A stretch of DNA of 64,000 nt. It comes from Amyelois transitella. Taxonomy: Eukaryota; Arthropoda; Insecta; Lepidoptera; Pyralidae. Both the position numbers and the translations under genes were made by a program. Within the stretch, counting starts at the first letter, position 1; each line of letters begins with the position of its first letter. The stretch is from NCBI RefSeq assembly GCF_032362555.1, contig NC_083511.1, forward strand, positions 7,006,001-7,070,000, given 5' to 3'. Shown piece by piece: positions 34,021 through 47,246 of the stretch. The notes below the pieces were generated by a model. It ran no database searches. It was not told the origin of the DNA and saw only the letters and a list, made by a program, of their open reading frames with translations.

Positions 34021-36482
34021 AATAAAATTATATATAAATTAATATAAATAAAATAAAATAAGAGTAATTAACCTAAGTATGCAACCAAAATAATACTCCA
34101 CCGACCGGTTGTGCAGTCATTTGGATCATTTCCAAACAGCACAATGCAAGCAACGTTATTATATTATGTTTGTAACCGCAAAATGTAAAAGAAACAAAAA
34201 AAAAAAAAAAATATAAACAATAAAATTTCTAAACAAAATTGTAAACAAAGCATAGAGCATAGCTAAACGCAACAAGTGAAAAATTTTATATTAATATTTA
34301 TTCATTCAGACATTCGGATATTTCCATTTACCTAGTTATGTCTTTTGACAACCAAACAGGTTTTACTTTCACGTAAATTTATTGTTTTCACTTCAGAAGG
34401 AACGCCTGAATTTTCTTGAGTATCGTGAGAATTTTGTTTTTGGAAACTACTTACAATACACACAAACTTAAAAAATCATGTCTAAATCCCTTGCGGGGTA
34501 GATAGAGCCAATAGTCTTGAAAATACTGAAAGTATTTTGAGTACGTACATTATTTTGAATAAGTATTCTATATTCTTACAGCGATGCAAAATATCACAAT
34601 CAAAATTTCACAAAGAAGCAATGAATGTGCCATCATGATTCAAATCCAGTTCTAGGAAGATGATAATTAATTTTCTTGGCATATGCCTTTCAGACTTGGG
34701 AACATCCTAGCCGCCATTGTACTAGGATCTAGAACAATAATCACTATCGATCAGTAACTTGCTTTCCATAGACACACAGTGCCTACATTGTTGTGTATAC
34801 TCACTAAGTATAATAAATTACAGGCAGAGTCAAGTTTCAGTAATCAATAGTATTAACCTTAATATTTTGAACAAAATGTACGTGATTAGTACATTATATG
34901 TATATTATGTAATTTATAATTTCTATACAAAATAACAATAAAGGCATTTCTATAAAACTTAAACGATATTCATTTTGTCTCTTAAATTACTGGAATTTAT
35001 TCCTATTGCATTTTCATCAGTCATCATAAAAAGTCCGTCGCCAATTAACCTAAGATTGAAGGTCTTACCTAGCTTCAATCATGTTTATACATTGGATTAT
35101 ACTCGAAGTTATAAATGTGCAGGTTTTCTCACAATGTTCGCATCTCCACATCCCTCATCGTATACCGTAGTGCATCGGTTAGCATAGCCAACTGTTCGTT
35201 ATTTTTTAGTTGACGAAACTTAAAGGTTTATTAGGGAACGCGAAGATCCTAGACAGTGAAATAATTTAGTGTACCCGAGCTGGGATCCAACTTTCTGCCA
35301 ACAAAATGGCTTAATTGACGTCAGAGCATTTGCGTTTACTCGACACAACTGTTTCACAAAGGATTATAATTCACGAAATCCTTGGTGCCGTAACAGCCGT
35401 ACATCAGCATATTAATAAAAAAATTCTTGAAGCATACATTTTTTTATTTACATAGTACAACATACATACAACTTTACCATGATCCCTGCATTATTTTGTT
35501 ACATTCAATCTTTTTATTCACGTTCATCTGGATCTGGCCTTTCACTAGAATGCTATAGAGCAGAGTCGACAGGTGAAAATGTAATTGATACAATCCAAAG
35601 AAATATCATAATAGAGAGAGATGATAGCTAATTAGATAATGTCATAATTGATAAGATTCAAGGAACCCCATATACTCACAGATGATAACTAAAATTAGCA
35701 CGGACAATGCCACAATGCACCGCATATTGGAAATAATACCTAACAAGACCGAGTTCCAATAACAGATTCCACGAAGCATTAATCTCACGCAGCCGACTCC
35801 TATTTATTCAGATGTTATATTGCCTTTGAACCGGGAATTTTGAAAACTGACCGGAATAACGACTGTGTTTCATAGACGATAGGGTATAGTGGTTTCGATG
35901 TGCATTTTCATAAATTCCGTTCTGACCGCAGTCGAGCATCAGCCTGCTTAACAACGAGTAAACTGCTTTTTGACACATTGACGTAAAAAATGCTGGATGT
36001 GAGTGATGGGGAAGTCGTAAAAATTTATTGAGCGTCCCCTATTCAGTTATTCGGCGGCGAATATGGCTTTTAAAGTAAAATTTGGTATTCGAATTTTCTG
36101 TAAAAACAATGTTAAGTAATAAGAGTGCCGATTTTTCCGTTTATTTTGTTTAAGCTGTTTTAAGCTTAAAATGTGCAGAATCTTTTTACCAATTTCCCGG
36201 CCTTCTGCTTTATTAAATATCCTTTTTATTCAATTCATAAAATAAACGCAAGCATATTAAATATTCGAAAGTTCTTATTTTTAGTTTTTTTGTTGCGCCA
36301 TAAATGTTTTTATAAAAAAAATATGAACGTCTATAAACATTATAATGTTCATAGATGTATCAACATTGCAGAAAACATCGAACTGAAATTTGGTATACTG
36401 ACCAGCAATTATTACGATTAAGGTACCGGTTAGGAAGGCGAGATAACTTTCAAGAACTCACACGGTAGGAAAATCGCAGGAG
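34021..36482. other. Non-coding stretch between the LINE and the foldback element
   Basis: It contains a 15-16 nt poly-A run near 34195-34212, a SINE fragment at 34477-34530, and AT-rich sequence. Short ORFs show no recognisable protein. Nothing else is seen. Confidence 0.5.
34477..34530 (-). mobile_element. SINE tail fragment
   Basis: It contains 'catgtctaaatcccttgcgg', 'ggtagatagagccaatagtc' and 'ttgaaaatactgaaag', the tail end of the SINE in reverse, truncated. Confidence 0.75.
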
Positions 36483-37048
36483 AATGCTAGACGTTACATA
36501 AATTGAAATGAAAATGGTATAATATCGCACATTTTGTACAGTCAGTGGTAGAATTTTGAAAATCATCTACAATGTTGCTATTTTTTTCCAGTAACGCCCA
36601 TCATTGGAATCTTTGAAGAATAAAAATTATTAACAGAAACCATTGTTTTATTAACGTATATTTCCCATTGAGTATAAGTAGGTGCCGTGGGGTATATGTC
36701 TTTACATTACTTCAAAATTAATGAATGAATGTTAATTAGAATGTATGTAGGTCGACCCTATATTCAGTCGGATACTCATATGCAGACGCGAGTGTTAGGT
36801 ATATTTGGAGTTACCGACCCTTGCTCACAGTTTGTTGAAGAATAAGTTAACAACACCAACTGATTGCATATTCCTCCGCCTTCCTGTTAATAAGTTTATT
36901 CTTTAAAGATTCAAATAATGGGCGTTACTGGAAAAAAATAACAACATTGTAGCCTGTATCGCTGATGATTTTCAAAATTTTACCGCTGACTGTACAAAAT
37001 GTGCGATATTATACCATCTTCATTTCCGTTTATGAAACGTCTAGCATT
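36483..37048. mobile_element. Foldback-type element with ~155-bp inverted arms
   Basis: Left arm 36483-36636 and right arm 36884-37048 are reverse complements with scattered mismatches. The right arm has a roughly 14-bp insertion near its middle. Shared landmarks include 'atggtataatatcgcacatt', 'ttgtacagtcag', 'attttgaaaatcatc' and 'ttccagtaacgccca'. The 247-bp centre has no ORF. No clear target duplication is seen. Confidence 0.8.
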
Positions 37049-38049
37049 TTTGATGAATATGGTTAAAGGCCATTGGTCGTCTATGACATTCATGGGATAG
37101 AGAAAGAAATAAGAATTGCATGAAGATCGCTTCATAACTCTCTTTATGCAATAATATTTTTCATAATATTTTTTTAAATCATTATCTTCTTCGACCTAAA
37201 GTTTGGTGTTAATCTACGTTTTTCCGCTGAATTAATTCAGAGAAAAGACTACATCTTTTCAAGTACGCTGCCGACCAACATTAACCAACATTTTTTTTGA
37301 TAATTTTTTTTTGATAACACCAGGGTAAACCTACGTAAGTAAGGTCCATTATAGCCAGTCTTTCAGCCGGTAGTTCGAGTCCAGCGATAAATTAAAAAAT
37401 AATCGCTAACAAAACAGATGCAGCTCTGTATGCGTCAATCACAAGAAGAACGAGACATGTATATTTTGATTTGAAGTCAGTTAATTTCCTCGTTTTCTAT
37501 AGACGTGATTTTCTGGCTGACATGGCTTTATGTATACAAACGGTGTTTAAAAAAAAAACATTTTCGCGAAATTCCCCAGCCAAATTGATCGGCCCCGCTT
37601 TTTGAAGATAAATAAAACGATTCGAGTACCGGAACACGCATTTGCCGTTCAGGTATTTACAACATGAAAGCCTATTGCTGTTATTTCCGATACCTGTACA
37701 AAAAAATATCCTATCGCGGATTTGTTTTGTTTTTTTTTTTATTGCAACTATTTTATTTAGACACACTTTTTTCTTATTTTTAGAAAATACCTGGGCCGTT
37801 CATGTTCAAATAAAACGTACATTTCGTAACATTCGTGCTATTGTAGTTTTAAAAGATTTTATTTCGAATACCATTTGTGCAGCATGTTATTTCGTGGATA
37901 GAATTCTAATGTAATTGGCAGACAATATAAACGTACATAAAACCATACTGGACAAAAGGAGTATAGGAAGTATTCATAATAAAGAAATAAGATGACATAC
38001 TATTTAAAAATAACCGATAGAAGAATAAAAATAGGTTAATAATCTTTTT

Positions 38050-38225
38050 TTCGAGAAGGCTTATAAACTTAGGATTCTTCTTTTAAACCATGAGCAAGCA
38101 CCTGTCACTATTTGAATCTAAATTCCACCATTAAGAGATACAGTTGAACGTGGCCTTTCAGTCTTTTTAAAACTGTTGGCTCTGTCTGCTCCGCAAAGGA
38201 TATATGTATGTAGGTATGTATTGTT
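38050..38225 (+). mobile_element. 5'-truncated SINE copy
   Basis: It contains 'ggcttataaacttaggattc', 'caagcacctgtcactatttg', 'ttgaacgtggcctttcagtc' and 'gttggctctgtctgctccgc', ending in a short 'tatgtatgtag' tail. Confidence 0.82.
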
Positions 38226-39869
38226 CAAATGGAAATAATATTAGAAAGCACACTCTGGGCTCTTATGCTTAGTAACTTAAGATGCAACTAGAAATGCGCA
38301 AAGATGAGAACGAGTGACTTCTAAACTCAAGTATTCAATCAACTGACTGGAACCCATTAAACGGACGAAATAAAAGCATAATGTACGGCAGAACTCTCCG
38401 ATTTCCCAGACCGCGATAAAATAAAACATTTCGGCATCTGACCAAGCAGTGGAGTTAACTGGCTGGACCTTCCAATTTATTGACCATAAAACGCTCCAAG
38501 TGGTGGGTCCCGACGCCTAGACATTTATAGTTACTCGTATAGTTCTTCAGTTAGTTATTCTGAGATGCTTTTAACAGTTACTAAAAAATCATCTGAGTTA
38601 CACGATTTGCTGCTCAATTTCTGCACTAAAAACTTACCTGCTCGTAGATCCGAAATAAATAGGTGAGTTTATCATATTTTGTTGTCTTTGTAGTTTATTT
38701 GAGACTTATTTCGAAGTTTGACTTATTCGTGTTATGAACGAGCTTTGTCCCGTATACCTATATTTATGATATTTATTATTTATTTTTTTTTTGGTTGGGC
38801 ATACCAAAAACATCCAGATAAGTGTAGATAAAATTAAAGCCACTTTTGATGACAATGTTAATATTTTAGGCGAAAAAAAAGTCTTCTCTTATGTCACCAC
38901 TGGTTGATTTCATTTCATTGATATAACCAAATAAAGCAGATACATTATTGAATGCTACATCCGACTGCGAATAAAATTAATGCCAATTCTGAGTTCATTA
39001 TGAATGGTTCATTTTATATTAAACTTCAGTATATTCACTGATTTAATTAATTTTCATTGTGAGAACGTTTCATAAAGTAAACAGCTGCTGTCTGTCCTCC
39101 CGTATAGAACCAACGGTGCGTCATTGTGGCATTTTCATTATTTATAGTGTCAATTTTATTAAAGTCAGTATTGGTAACTAACATGTGTAATCCGAATTTA
39201 ATAGATTTATCCACAGAATTATTAATTTAACATTATCAACAACAAACCGATGCTCTTACGGTAAAGGAAAGAGTTGAGAGGAAACGTACTCATTTTTTTG
39301 TTTCACCATGAGGCAAAGGTTGTGGAGATAAAAAGGGAGTCGTTTCTTATAGAAACCTAACTTACTCAACCTCTGATTGTGGTAATAGGTGAACATCGGG
39401 CTCCTCTCCAGAACAGCTGAGGACCCGATAGAAACTAAACAGGATGTAGGTGGATACTCGTAGAGTCAACCACATTAATAACAATGAACTAAAACTTTTT
39501 TCCATACATACAGTGGTTAGGTATATTAGGAAGGTCCATATTTTGGCGACATGAGATGTAGGGCATTTCTACATTGAAAGGTATTTTCTTTATTTTACTA
39601 AAATGCCAATACAATAACAAGTCGCTGTCGAAATACCTTGTTTTATTATTTAAAAAAAGACAACCCAGATCTTTCTGTATTACCAAGAGTGCCGACCCCG
39701 AGGCATTTGTGGTAACATTACAGAATTTTTTGTGTTACTCCTTACATATTAAATTGAAATACCATATTATATTTTATTTTAAACCTTTATTTATCCTCTT
39801 GGTATATGTAAGTTAATGTCTTTGGAACTAGCTCTTTGGCGAAGAATCCGGAGACCTCGATCTGAAGAA

Positions 39870-39965
39870 GCTACGAGTAAGTCTGGTTTTTACATGAAGT
39901 GACTTCTTTCTGACCTCCGCAACTTTGAAACGGAACCTAACCTTGCTTGAATCACGATGACACAA
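39870..39965 (+). repeat. Dispersed repeat fragment
   Basis: It contains 'aagtctggtttttacatgaa', 'gtgacttctttctgacctcc' and 'gcaactttgaaacggaacct'. It is the same family as 29097-29180 and 47815-47890. Confidence 0.55.
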
Positions 39966-40107
39966 CTTAAAACCATCGGTTAGCAACCAAACTGACTTAC
40001 AGCCCCGGTAAGATTCAAAACTATGCAAGTGCAAATGGCAATGCAAACTGGCAGGCGCTTTGAGTCAATATAATCTGGCGTTTAAAAAAATCCTCATTTT
40101 ATTAGCT

Positions 40108-40258
40108 AACAAAAGTAGGATTCTTTTATAAGGCGATGGGTTAGAAATCTTTCGTTTGATTCTCAATGCTGTTATAAACGTGACCTTTCACTCTTGTTGA
40201 GACTCTTGGCTCTGCCTATCACGTAAGGGATAAAACATGATACAACATACATATAGGT
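40108..40258 (+). mobile_element. 5'-truncated, diverged SINE copy
   Basis: It contains 'gtaggattcttttataaggc', 'gatgggttagaaatc', 'cgtgacctttcactcttgtt' and 'cttggctctgcctatcacgt', with a weak 'acatacatatagg' tail. Confidence 0.75.
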
Positions 40259-40589
40259 TATGTGTGTAAGCATATTATTTTTCCGACAGAGCTGAAAACT
40301 ACTGAGCGAACATTTCATCTTCGATTTACACTAAAATTATTATGTAATGTATACCTTACCTTTCAATAAAATTGAATTTGTGGTTGCATTATTGCTAGAC
40401 AAGATTTTTCGAACGAAATTCATACGAAAATTTGCGAATGTGTATTCAATCCCTTGAGGAACGGTCGTCATATTTCCAAACCAAGCATTTTCGAGGCTGT
40501 ATTGGCAACATTTGATAGCAAATAAAGTACTTCCCGACATGTTTACTTTATCAATGCATTATTCGCGGAAAAAAAACTATTAAAAAAAA

Positions 40590-41255
40590 GGGGACAAGTG
40601 CGAGTTGAACTCGTGTGAAGAGGGTTCCGTACGATGTTACCTATCATGTTTTTTTAAATCTGACCCAAATTTGTTTGTGGTGACTAAAAATACATATTAT
40701 TATGTTCTCCCACACATTCCACCTGCAAATGTAAGTTGGTACGCACAATATTAAGTGATTTACCATGTTATTTTAATATCATGGACTTTTTATAGGTTTT
40801 CATATAATCTATAAGGAGAAAACTAATTTCTGTAATTTTTTCAAAATTTTAGGTTCAGTAGTTTCGGAGATAAGGAGGAGGGGGGGGGGCGGTGAATGGT
40901 AAATTTTCGTCTATTTTCTTGAATAACTTGGAAACTATTTATTTTAAAATTACAATAAAATACATTTAAGATCTTCTCAACAAGACCTTTCATTTGATAT
41001 GCCACACGATGCAGTTTTCAGAAATTTTTTTTAAAATTTTCCCCTTCCCCCCCGAAAATGACCCTCCATATACAGATTTCATCTGCTCACGCACCTCTGT
41101 GTTTGGGTCACAGGAATTGATATGTGTACCAAATTTCAACTTAATCGGTCTAATAGATTCGGAGATAATTGACTGTAAGCGACGGACGGACAGACACACG
41201 AGTGATCCTATAAGGGTTCCGTTTTTGTATTCAGATGTACGGAACCCTAAAAACG
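40590..41255 (+). mobile_element. Non-autonomous element with AGGGTTCCGTAC / GTACGGAACCCT ends
   Basis: The left side reads 'ggggacaagtgcgagttgaa' then AGGGTTCCGTAC (40621-40632). The right side reads 'gacggacggacagacacacg', 'agtgatcctataagggttcc' and GTACGGAACCCT (41237-41248), followed by 'aaaaa'. These landmarks define a repeat widespread in Lepidoptera. The interior includes 'tagtttcggagataaggagg' with a G-run. Short ORFs on both strands are incidental. Confidence 0.7.
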
Positions 41256-41829
41256 GAAATACCTACAAAACTGTAATACTTATTGAGTAGTATGTATCAT
41301 TAAATATTGTCCTAACCTTAGGGACTATTTTCTTCTTCTATCTCAATCTTTATTCACATTAGTTTTAAGCAGAAAGATCTTTATTGCAATTCGTGAGAAG
41401 GGTAATTACGTGAGAGTTTAACAAACCGTTCTGCTAAATACAAGCCTGCAGTAAACCGCGTATAACGCAGCTTTATGTACAAAATACTGAATATACGCAG
41501 ATGCAAAAGGTATCATTATAAAATTATTTTATTTTTATTTATTCTTATTTTTTATAAAATAAAATAAATTTATTATATACAAGATATGACATCATGTATA
41601 CAACATGACGTTAAATACCACTTATTATTAAAATTACTACCGTTATAAAAGCGAGATTTTATTTTTATCTACTTTAGTTCTTTTAATGATAACCTAACTT
41701 TTTTTCGCTTCGTGTAATATTTACAGTTCTTTATGTAAAATAAAAAGTAATTTAAGAAAGACATGAACAAAACTTATTATAAATTGTTAAACTATTGCAA
41801 ACCTTATCTCTGTGTCGCTTTGTAATTTT

Positions 41830-42640
41830 GTGGTGAGATGCGATCCGCCACTTGATTTATGTAACACCAGCAGACAAGGAATTTATTGCAAGCAACCATT
41901 TTTGTGATGAGCTTAAAATTTACTTTGGTAATAATCAGCGAAATTATTTTTTATGAAATGAATTATTACACCAGACGCTCCCGTAGCGTTGCATGCGCTA
42001 TGCCGTTTTAATGACGCGAAAATGATCGCTGTATCCCTTTTTATTTCGACGTGATACGAAACAGCGATAGGTTTTTGCGCGGTAAAAACTGCCATGCTAC
42101 AGGCATAATTTCTACCTTTTGTACGAAGCTCTGATATTACATCCACGATAAAGAATATCCACGAATAAGAAATTTTAGAAATTTTTAGGGCTAACAGCCC
42201 ACAAAAATGTCTAAAATTTCTTCTTGTCTTGTCTGTATGAATTTTTTACATTCCCTTTGCAAAGGTTGCGCTGGTCAGACGGAGGTCGCTTTGTTATAAA
42301 CTTAATTTGAGACGTGAGAAGGTAATCGAGACTTACGCCAGGAGCAGAGGGATTATTGCGCGTTTTAGTCAGCTGATGATAATTTAAACCAGTACAAATT
42401 AAGTGTACGTACTGTTATTTTAATCCATGAAAGTCATCTATCGTGTACGCCTCTATAATGCCCTGTAGACAAATTTGCTCCGTGGCTCTTTTGAAAATTG
42501 TACAATATTTACCATCGACTACAATACCTCATAATGTGGTGCTTTATTATGCGATCCTCCACCTGATTTATATAACAGCGGCGGGCAAAGGAATTTATTG
42601 CAAGGAGCGCGAATAAACATTTTTGTTGATCGGAATTATA
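41830..42640. repeat. Diverged direct repeat pair, ~90-100 bp, ~0.7 kb apart
   Basis: Copy 1 (41830-41915) and copy 2 (42535-42640) share 'gtggtg', 'gcgatcc-ccac-tgattta', 'gtaacaccagcagacaagga' against 'ataacagcggcgggcaaagg', and an exact 'aatttattgcaag'. Same orientation. The 600 bp between them shows no ORF of note. Confidence 0.7.
42167..42222. repeat. Imperfect hairpin
   Basis: AAGAAATTTTAGA with ATTTTT on the left pairs with AAAAATG and TCTAAAATTTCTT on the right; an inner GGGCTAACAGCCC forms its own short stem-loop. It lies between the two direct-repeat copies. Confidence 0.6.
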
Positions 42641-44520
42641 GATGAGATGGATTCACTCGCGCCTCGTTCATAAGATATAGGACAGCGTTTTGGGCTCACC
42701 TCTTAAGATCAGAACACTGAAATAGTAATGTAGGACAATTGATGAAAATGTTTGCTAAAGCACCAATGCGCATGTGTGAGGAGAAAACAATTAACATTAG
42801 TATTTTTTTATGTATTGTATCGATTGTACTATTGATTAACATAAAAGTGTTTGTACTGCAGCTAAATTACATACACTTCGATGCGAATTAGCTGCATTAA
42901 TTATGACTAATTTAACTGTTAATTTACTACAAAGATTGATTATCAGAACAATTAAATGGCCTAAAATACAACAATAGATTTAATTTAGTACCATTAATAG
43001 TTATGTGATCAAAGTGTAATTTAATTTACTTCAAGAACTTGCTAACTTTACCTATACAGTAAGTGTAATGAAGGTAACAGGAAGTAACTTTGAAGCTACG
43101 ATCGTTGAAGATAATTTAAGGACGTGTCTGCAGGCTACCGCATCTACTCGGCCAATAATTGGAGCCGCCGGAGGTGCAAGAACTTTGATTGCACCCAAAC
43201 TTGTATTGTTTACCGCCCCTATCACCTAGCTAATTGAAAATTTAGAAGGTAAAGAAATTGTAATTGCGTTGTTTTAGAATTGTTTAAACAAATATTGCTC
43301 CTTCTTCTTTTTTGAGTTGTGTTATAGTCTAAATCTCATTAAGATCCCTTCTTCTCCTCTTTGTCCATCCTAAAAAGAAATAAGTACGTGTATTGTGTAC
43401 CTGTACCTGTATAGGAAATTCAATGTATTTTTCAAACGAAAACTTGTTTGCTCGATGTTGATTACAATCTCATTTCATTTAGCATGTAAAATTCAAAAGT
43501 TACGCAGATAGTGTTGTCTGTCAATAAAAAGAAATGTTATGAATTGCCGGAAAAACCGGGTTTCAAACTTTAATAAACGAAAAATTTTGTGACAGCTTCG
43601 TTGAAAGTGGCTTTTAATTAAAACGCTACATTCCGATTTCAACTAGTCAAAGCTACCTGTGTCGGAGTTAAAAGCCTCTAATTAGATCGCGGTTTTCAAT
43701 CGCCGTTCTAAACCCGGAAATAAGTGATCAACTATGAAACATATCGAGGCAATTGGTTTTAAAGGGAACAAGAAAGTGGTCTAAAAATAAGATGTCTTTA
43801 ATGTTTTATTAAAAATTTATTGAAAACTGGATTTCAGTTGTAAGAACGGTTATTTTGACGCATTATAGCAAAGATACCAACCAAACACTATAGGAGAAAG
43901 TTATTGATAGCAAAAGGTTTATAAAATGATAGCGAATTTTTTAAATACAACTGTTAACAACCGTAGTTATCTTATGCTCTGGTTAGACGAATGGTTTTAC
44001 AAATTTTTAATATTCCTAGGTATCTTACTAGAACATATTTTAAAAGGAAATTTTCAAATCAATCCAAAAATTAAATCAGGTCAAGAGATTTATATCTAAA
44101 AGGAACAAATACAAGAAAATATTATGGTCTGCATCCGCATTCCCATACGTGAAATTTTAGTCTAGCTATACATTATACGTACGTTTGCAGCGTGAAGTTC
44201 AGTGAGCTAAGCTAGAAAAGTTTTTCATTTTTGTTTCTTAAGTAAGCTCTAAGTTGTTATGTTATATGAAGTCAACTGAAGGTATGTCTGTAACTCATTA
44301 CTATGCCGGTCTAACTTATTAAAATTGGGGCCCATTTGACTGCTGAAGTTATGTGTAACATTTCACCCAAGCATTTGAAATTAATGACGAGTTGTATGAA
44401 GTAGGTCAGCTACAGCCAGCACATTTGAGAAATACCTATAGAATTAAAACAAAATAATTGTGTAATACAAATGTGAAGTGGAGTAAGTTAGTTATATAAT
44501 ATAATTTAATAAAAAAATTA

Positions 44521-44672
44521 AATATAAGATTCTTCTTTTAGGCGATGGGGTAGTAATTTGTCAGTATTTGAATCTTAATTCTATCATTAAGCCTATCAGC
44601 TGAACGTGGCCTATTAGTCTTTCAAGACTGCTGGCTGTGTCTACTCCGCAAGGGATATAGACGTGATCTTAT
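44521..44672 (+). mobile_element. 5'-truncated SINE copy
   Basis: It contains 'aagattcttcttttaggcga', 'cagtatttgaatcttaattc', 'gctgaacgtggcctattagt' and 'aagggatatagacgtgatct'. It faces the next copy tail to tail. Confidence 0.85.
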
Positions 44673-44779
44673 CTCAAATAATTACACGAACAGTAAGTGA
44701 CATATCTATAATTGGATAATTATAACCACTCAGCAGTACCTTAAGTATATTTCTTAGGGTGATAGTGAGAAGTAAATAT

Positions 44780-45020
44780 ATAGTCCGCATCTATATCCCT
44801 CGTGGAGTAGACAGAGCCAACAAGGCCGCGTTCAGCTGTAAGGTTAAATGATGGAAATGTGATTTAAATAGTGATAGACTTCAGCCCATCGCCTACAAGA
44901 AGAATATCCGGTTTATTAGCCTTTCCCTTAGTCGCCTTTTACTACATCCATGGGAAAGATCTATATCTTATTATAAAGTGGTTAGTTAGTCTTATTCTAA
45001 AGTGCTTGGAACCACACAGA
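44780..45020 (-). mobile_element. SINE copy with internal insertion
   Basis: On the + strand: 'catctatatccctcgtggag', 'tagacagagccaacaaggcc', 'cttagtcgccttttactaca', 'tccatgggaaaga', then a roughly 30-bp extra segment, then 'tcttattctaaagtg' and 'ggaaccacacag'. It is in reverse orientation. Confidence 0.85.
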
Positions 45021-45729
45021 TGATCATACATGTTATGTGTTAAAACGTATATTTTTAATTCGCACGTACATAAAAGCATTTATAAGTAGGTCCATCAGAT
45101 TTATTGCTCCGATCTCATGAAATCTCAGGAAAATTGACGACCGTGTAGCAGTTTGATGTATTATTTCCTAATTGGGACGACAGCACCAACTGTGCCGTGA
45201 TTCTTCAAGTTTCGAATGCGACCGGTGAAATTCGTAAGATGAAAAATGATTGAAGCAAATTTTGGAATTGGAATTGAAAAACATTTTCTTACTTGATACC
45301 AGTGTAAAATATGCGCTGAAATGAAAGAGTGAAAATAATTCGATAAGACTTGTTCATTAAATCGAGAGATGCGATGACTTTTTTTCATTTATATACGGAT
45401 TTGTTTTGTAATTAATTATTGGAGTCATGAATGTTTGTTTCAGCAAACGATTGATGTTTTTTAAAATTAACGTTTTCAGAGACTGGGCCGAACACGGTTT
45501 GGAACATGACAGTTTATTGATTATCGTTTTCACGAATTGCCCTAATGTTATTTTAAAGAGTGATATAAATGTACGAAATATGCTTCGTTCTGACTAATAT
45601 TTCTTTGCCCTGGGAGCCCGATGTTTGCTAAGCTGAAATAAATAATAGCGTAACTATGTACAAAATGTGCATGTGCTGAAAAAGTGCGGTCAACTACAGT
45701 AATGCTTTGTTATATCAAATTAGTAAATC

Positions 45730-45955
45730 GTACATACATATAGTCACGTCTATAGAGCCAACAGTCTTTTAAAGATTGATAGGCATGTCCAGCTTTTTGG
45801 CTTGATGATAGAATTGAGATTCAAATAGTGACAGGTAGCTAACCCATCGCCTACAAGGAGAATCCCAAGTTTATCAGCCTATCCCTTTAGTCGCTTATCA
45901 CGACATCCATGGGAAAGAGTGGTTTTATTCTAAAAGTACCGGAAATCGTGTACTG
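45730..45955 (-). mobile_element. SINE copy
   Basis: On the + strand: 'tacatacatatagtcacgtc', 'tatagagccaacagtctttt', 'ggcttgatgatagaattgag', 'attcaaatagtgacaggtag', 'cacgacatccatgggaaaga' and 'ttattctaaaagtacc'. It is in reverse orientation with small deletions. Confidence 0.88.
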
Positions 45956-47246
45956 TGTGTTGTGTCGTAAGAAGATCATAAAGCTTCCAAATAAGTATTA
46001 CTTTTAAAGGTGTTTTCGATTTACCTTGCAAACGGAAAAACTATTTATTTTTAATAAGTATCAGAACATATGAGCATAAACAAAAGCCACATTATCGATA
46101 AATAATTCGGTAACCTAACCACAAACTTTGGATCGTTTAATAGCGTAGTTAGTGGCAAAAAATAAATCCAGCTTTTGTGAACGCAATTCAAACGCTACAA
46201 TGATAGATCTTATAGAATATCTATAGCGATAGATTCTCCCTTAAAGCCATATCGAATCCTTCCATCGGCTATAACATCGCCCCCAAACATTTATTGAACA
46301 ATCCGGAACACGCGAGGCCGTTCCATTTCGCGTGAGCTTTTGAGCTAACGAAGTCATAACATCCTATAAATAAATGAAAAGTTGCTGCCTCCATTTTCTT
46401 TATGGCTCCATCTCAGAAACGACACGTGAGGCTTGTCGTGGGAAAAACATGGATCAAGCGTCTTAGACCTGGTTTACATGTACGGAATGATGAAAAAGAA
46501 TAGGTAAGAGGTTTTTAGTTATTATTTCATCTGGGGCAACTCTCTTTATACATATAGGACCTCCGCAGCCCTCGTTTAACTAAAACACTTGCCTTACATT
46601 CATGATTCTGATTTATCTGTAAAAAAATTTTATTTATTGGATTTTACTTAATTTATGAGCACTAAGTTTTAATATTTTTCAGGCACGTTAAGTAAACGTA
46701 AAACAAAATATAGTTGATCGGTATCACTTAAGGGAGAATGATTTTTATTCTGTTCAAAGTTTGCTTTTTTACAAATCTTAATTTTTATTTGGAGTACCTA
46801 AATGTGAATGTGCCTCAAACATTTTTTTCCTCTATAAGTAAGTACTATTTTGCTTGTTTACCGGATTTTATAACATTCGTGATGTTGCATTTGAAATTCA
46901 ACGCGAGGCACCTGATTCCGCTAAAATTTATTCGGGTTGAGAAATATCGTCGGGCAAAAGCGAGAGAGGTCCGACCTGAAAAATTCACACGTAAATAAAA
47001 TTCAATGAAATACTATATTCTTCTAGAAACATCTCGTAGACAATGTTGAAGTCCTTTTTTCATTTTGAAAAACGCGTTGAAAATACTCTCTCACATTACA
47101 GTATATTGTTAAATCCAACCGGGGATTCTTCAATTACATTCTTATTAAATTAAAAACACAACAAAATAAACGCTAATTTGACAAAACTTTAAGGCTAAAA
47201 GTTAATGTTTTGCTGATGGATTAAGAGAAAGTGATGCTTACTCATT

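Larger units (their letters stand above)
37049..40589. other. Non-coding stretch
   Basis: It contains SINE fragments at 38050-38225 and 40108-40258, repeat fragments at 39290-39460 and 39870-39965, and AT-rich filler. A tRNA-like B-box (GTTCGAGTCC, near 37376) has no surrounding tRNA fold. No coding exon is supported. Confidence 0.5.

Noticed and set aside
37365-37390. tRNA-like B-box GTTCGAGTCC
   Set aside because: No complementary T-stem, anticodon arm or acceptor stem could be drawn around it.
37642-37914. 90-codon hydrophobic ORF, open on both strands
   Set aside because: Phe/Ile/Leu-rich content follows from T-rich DNA; no family, start context or splice signals.
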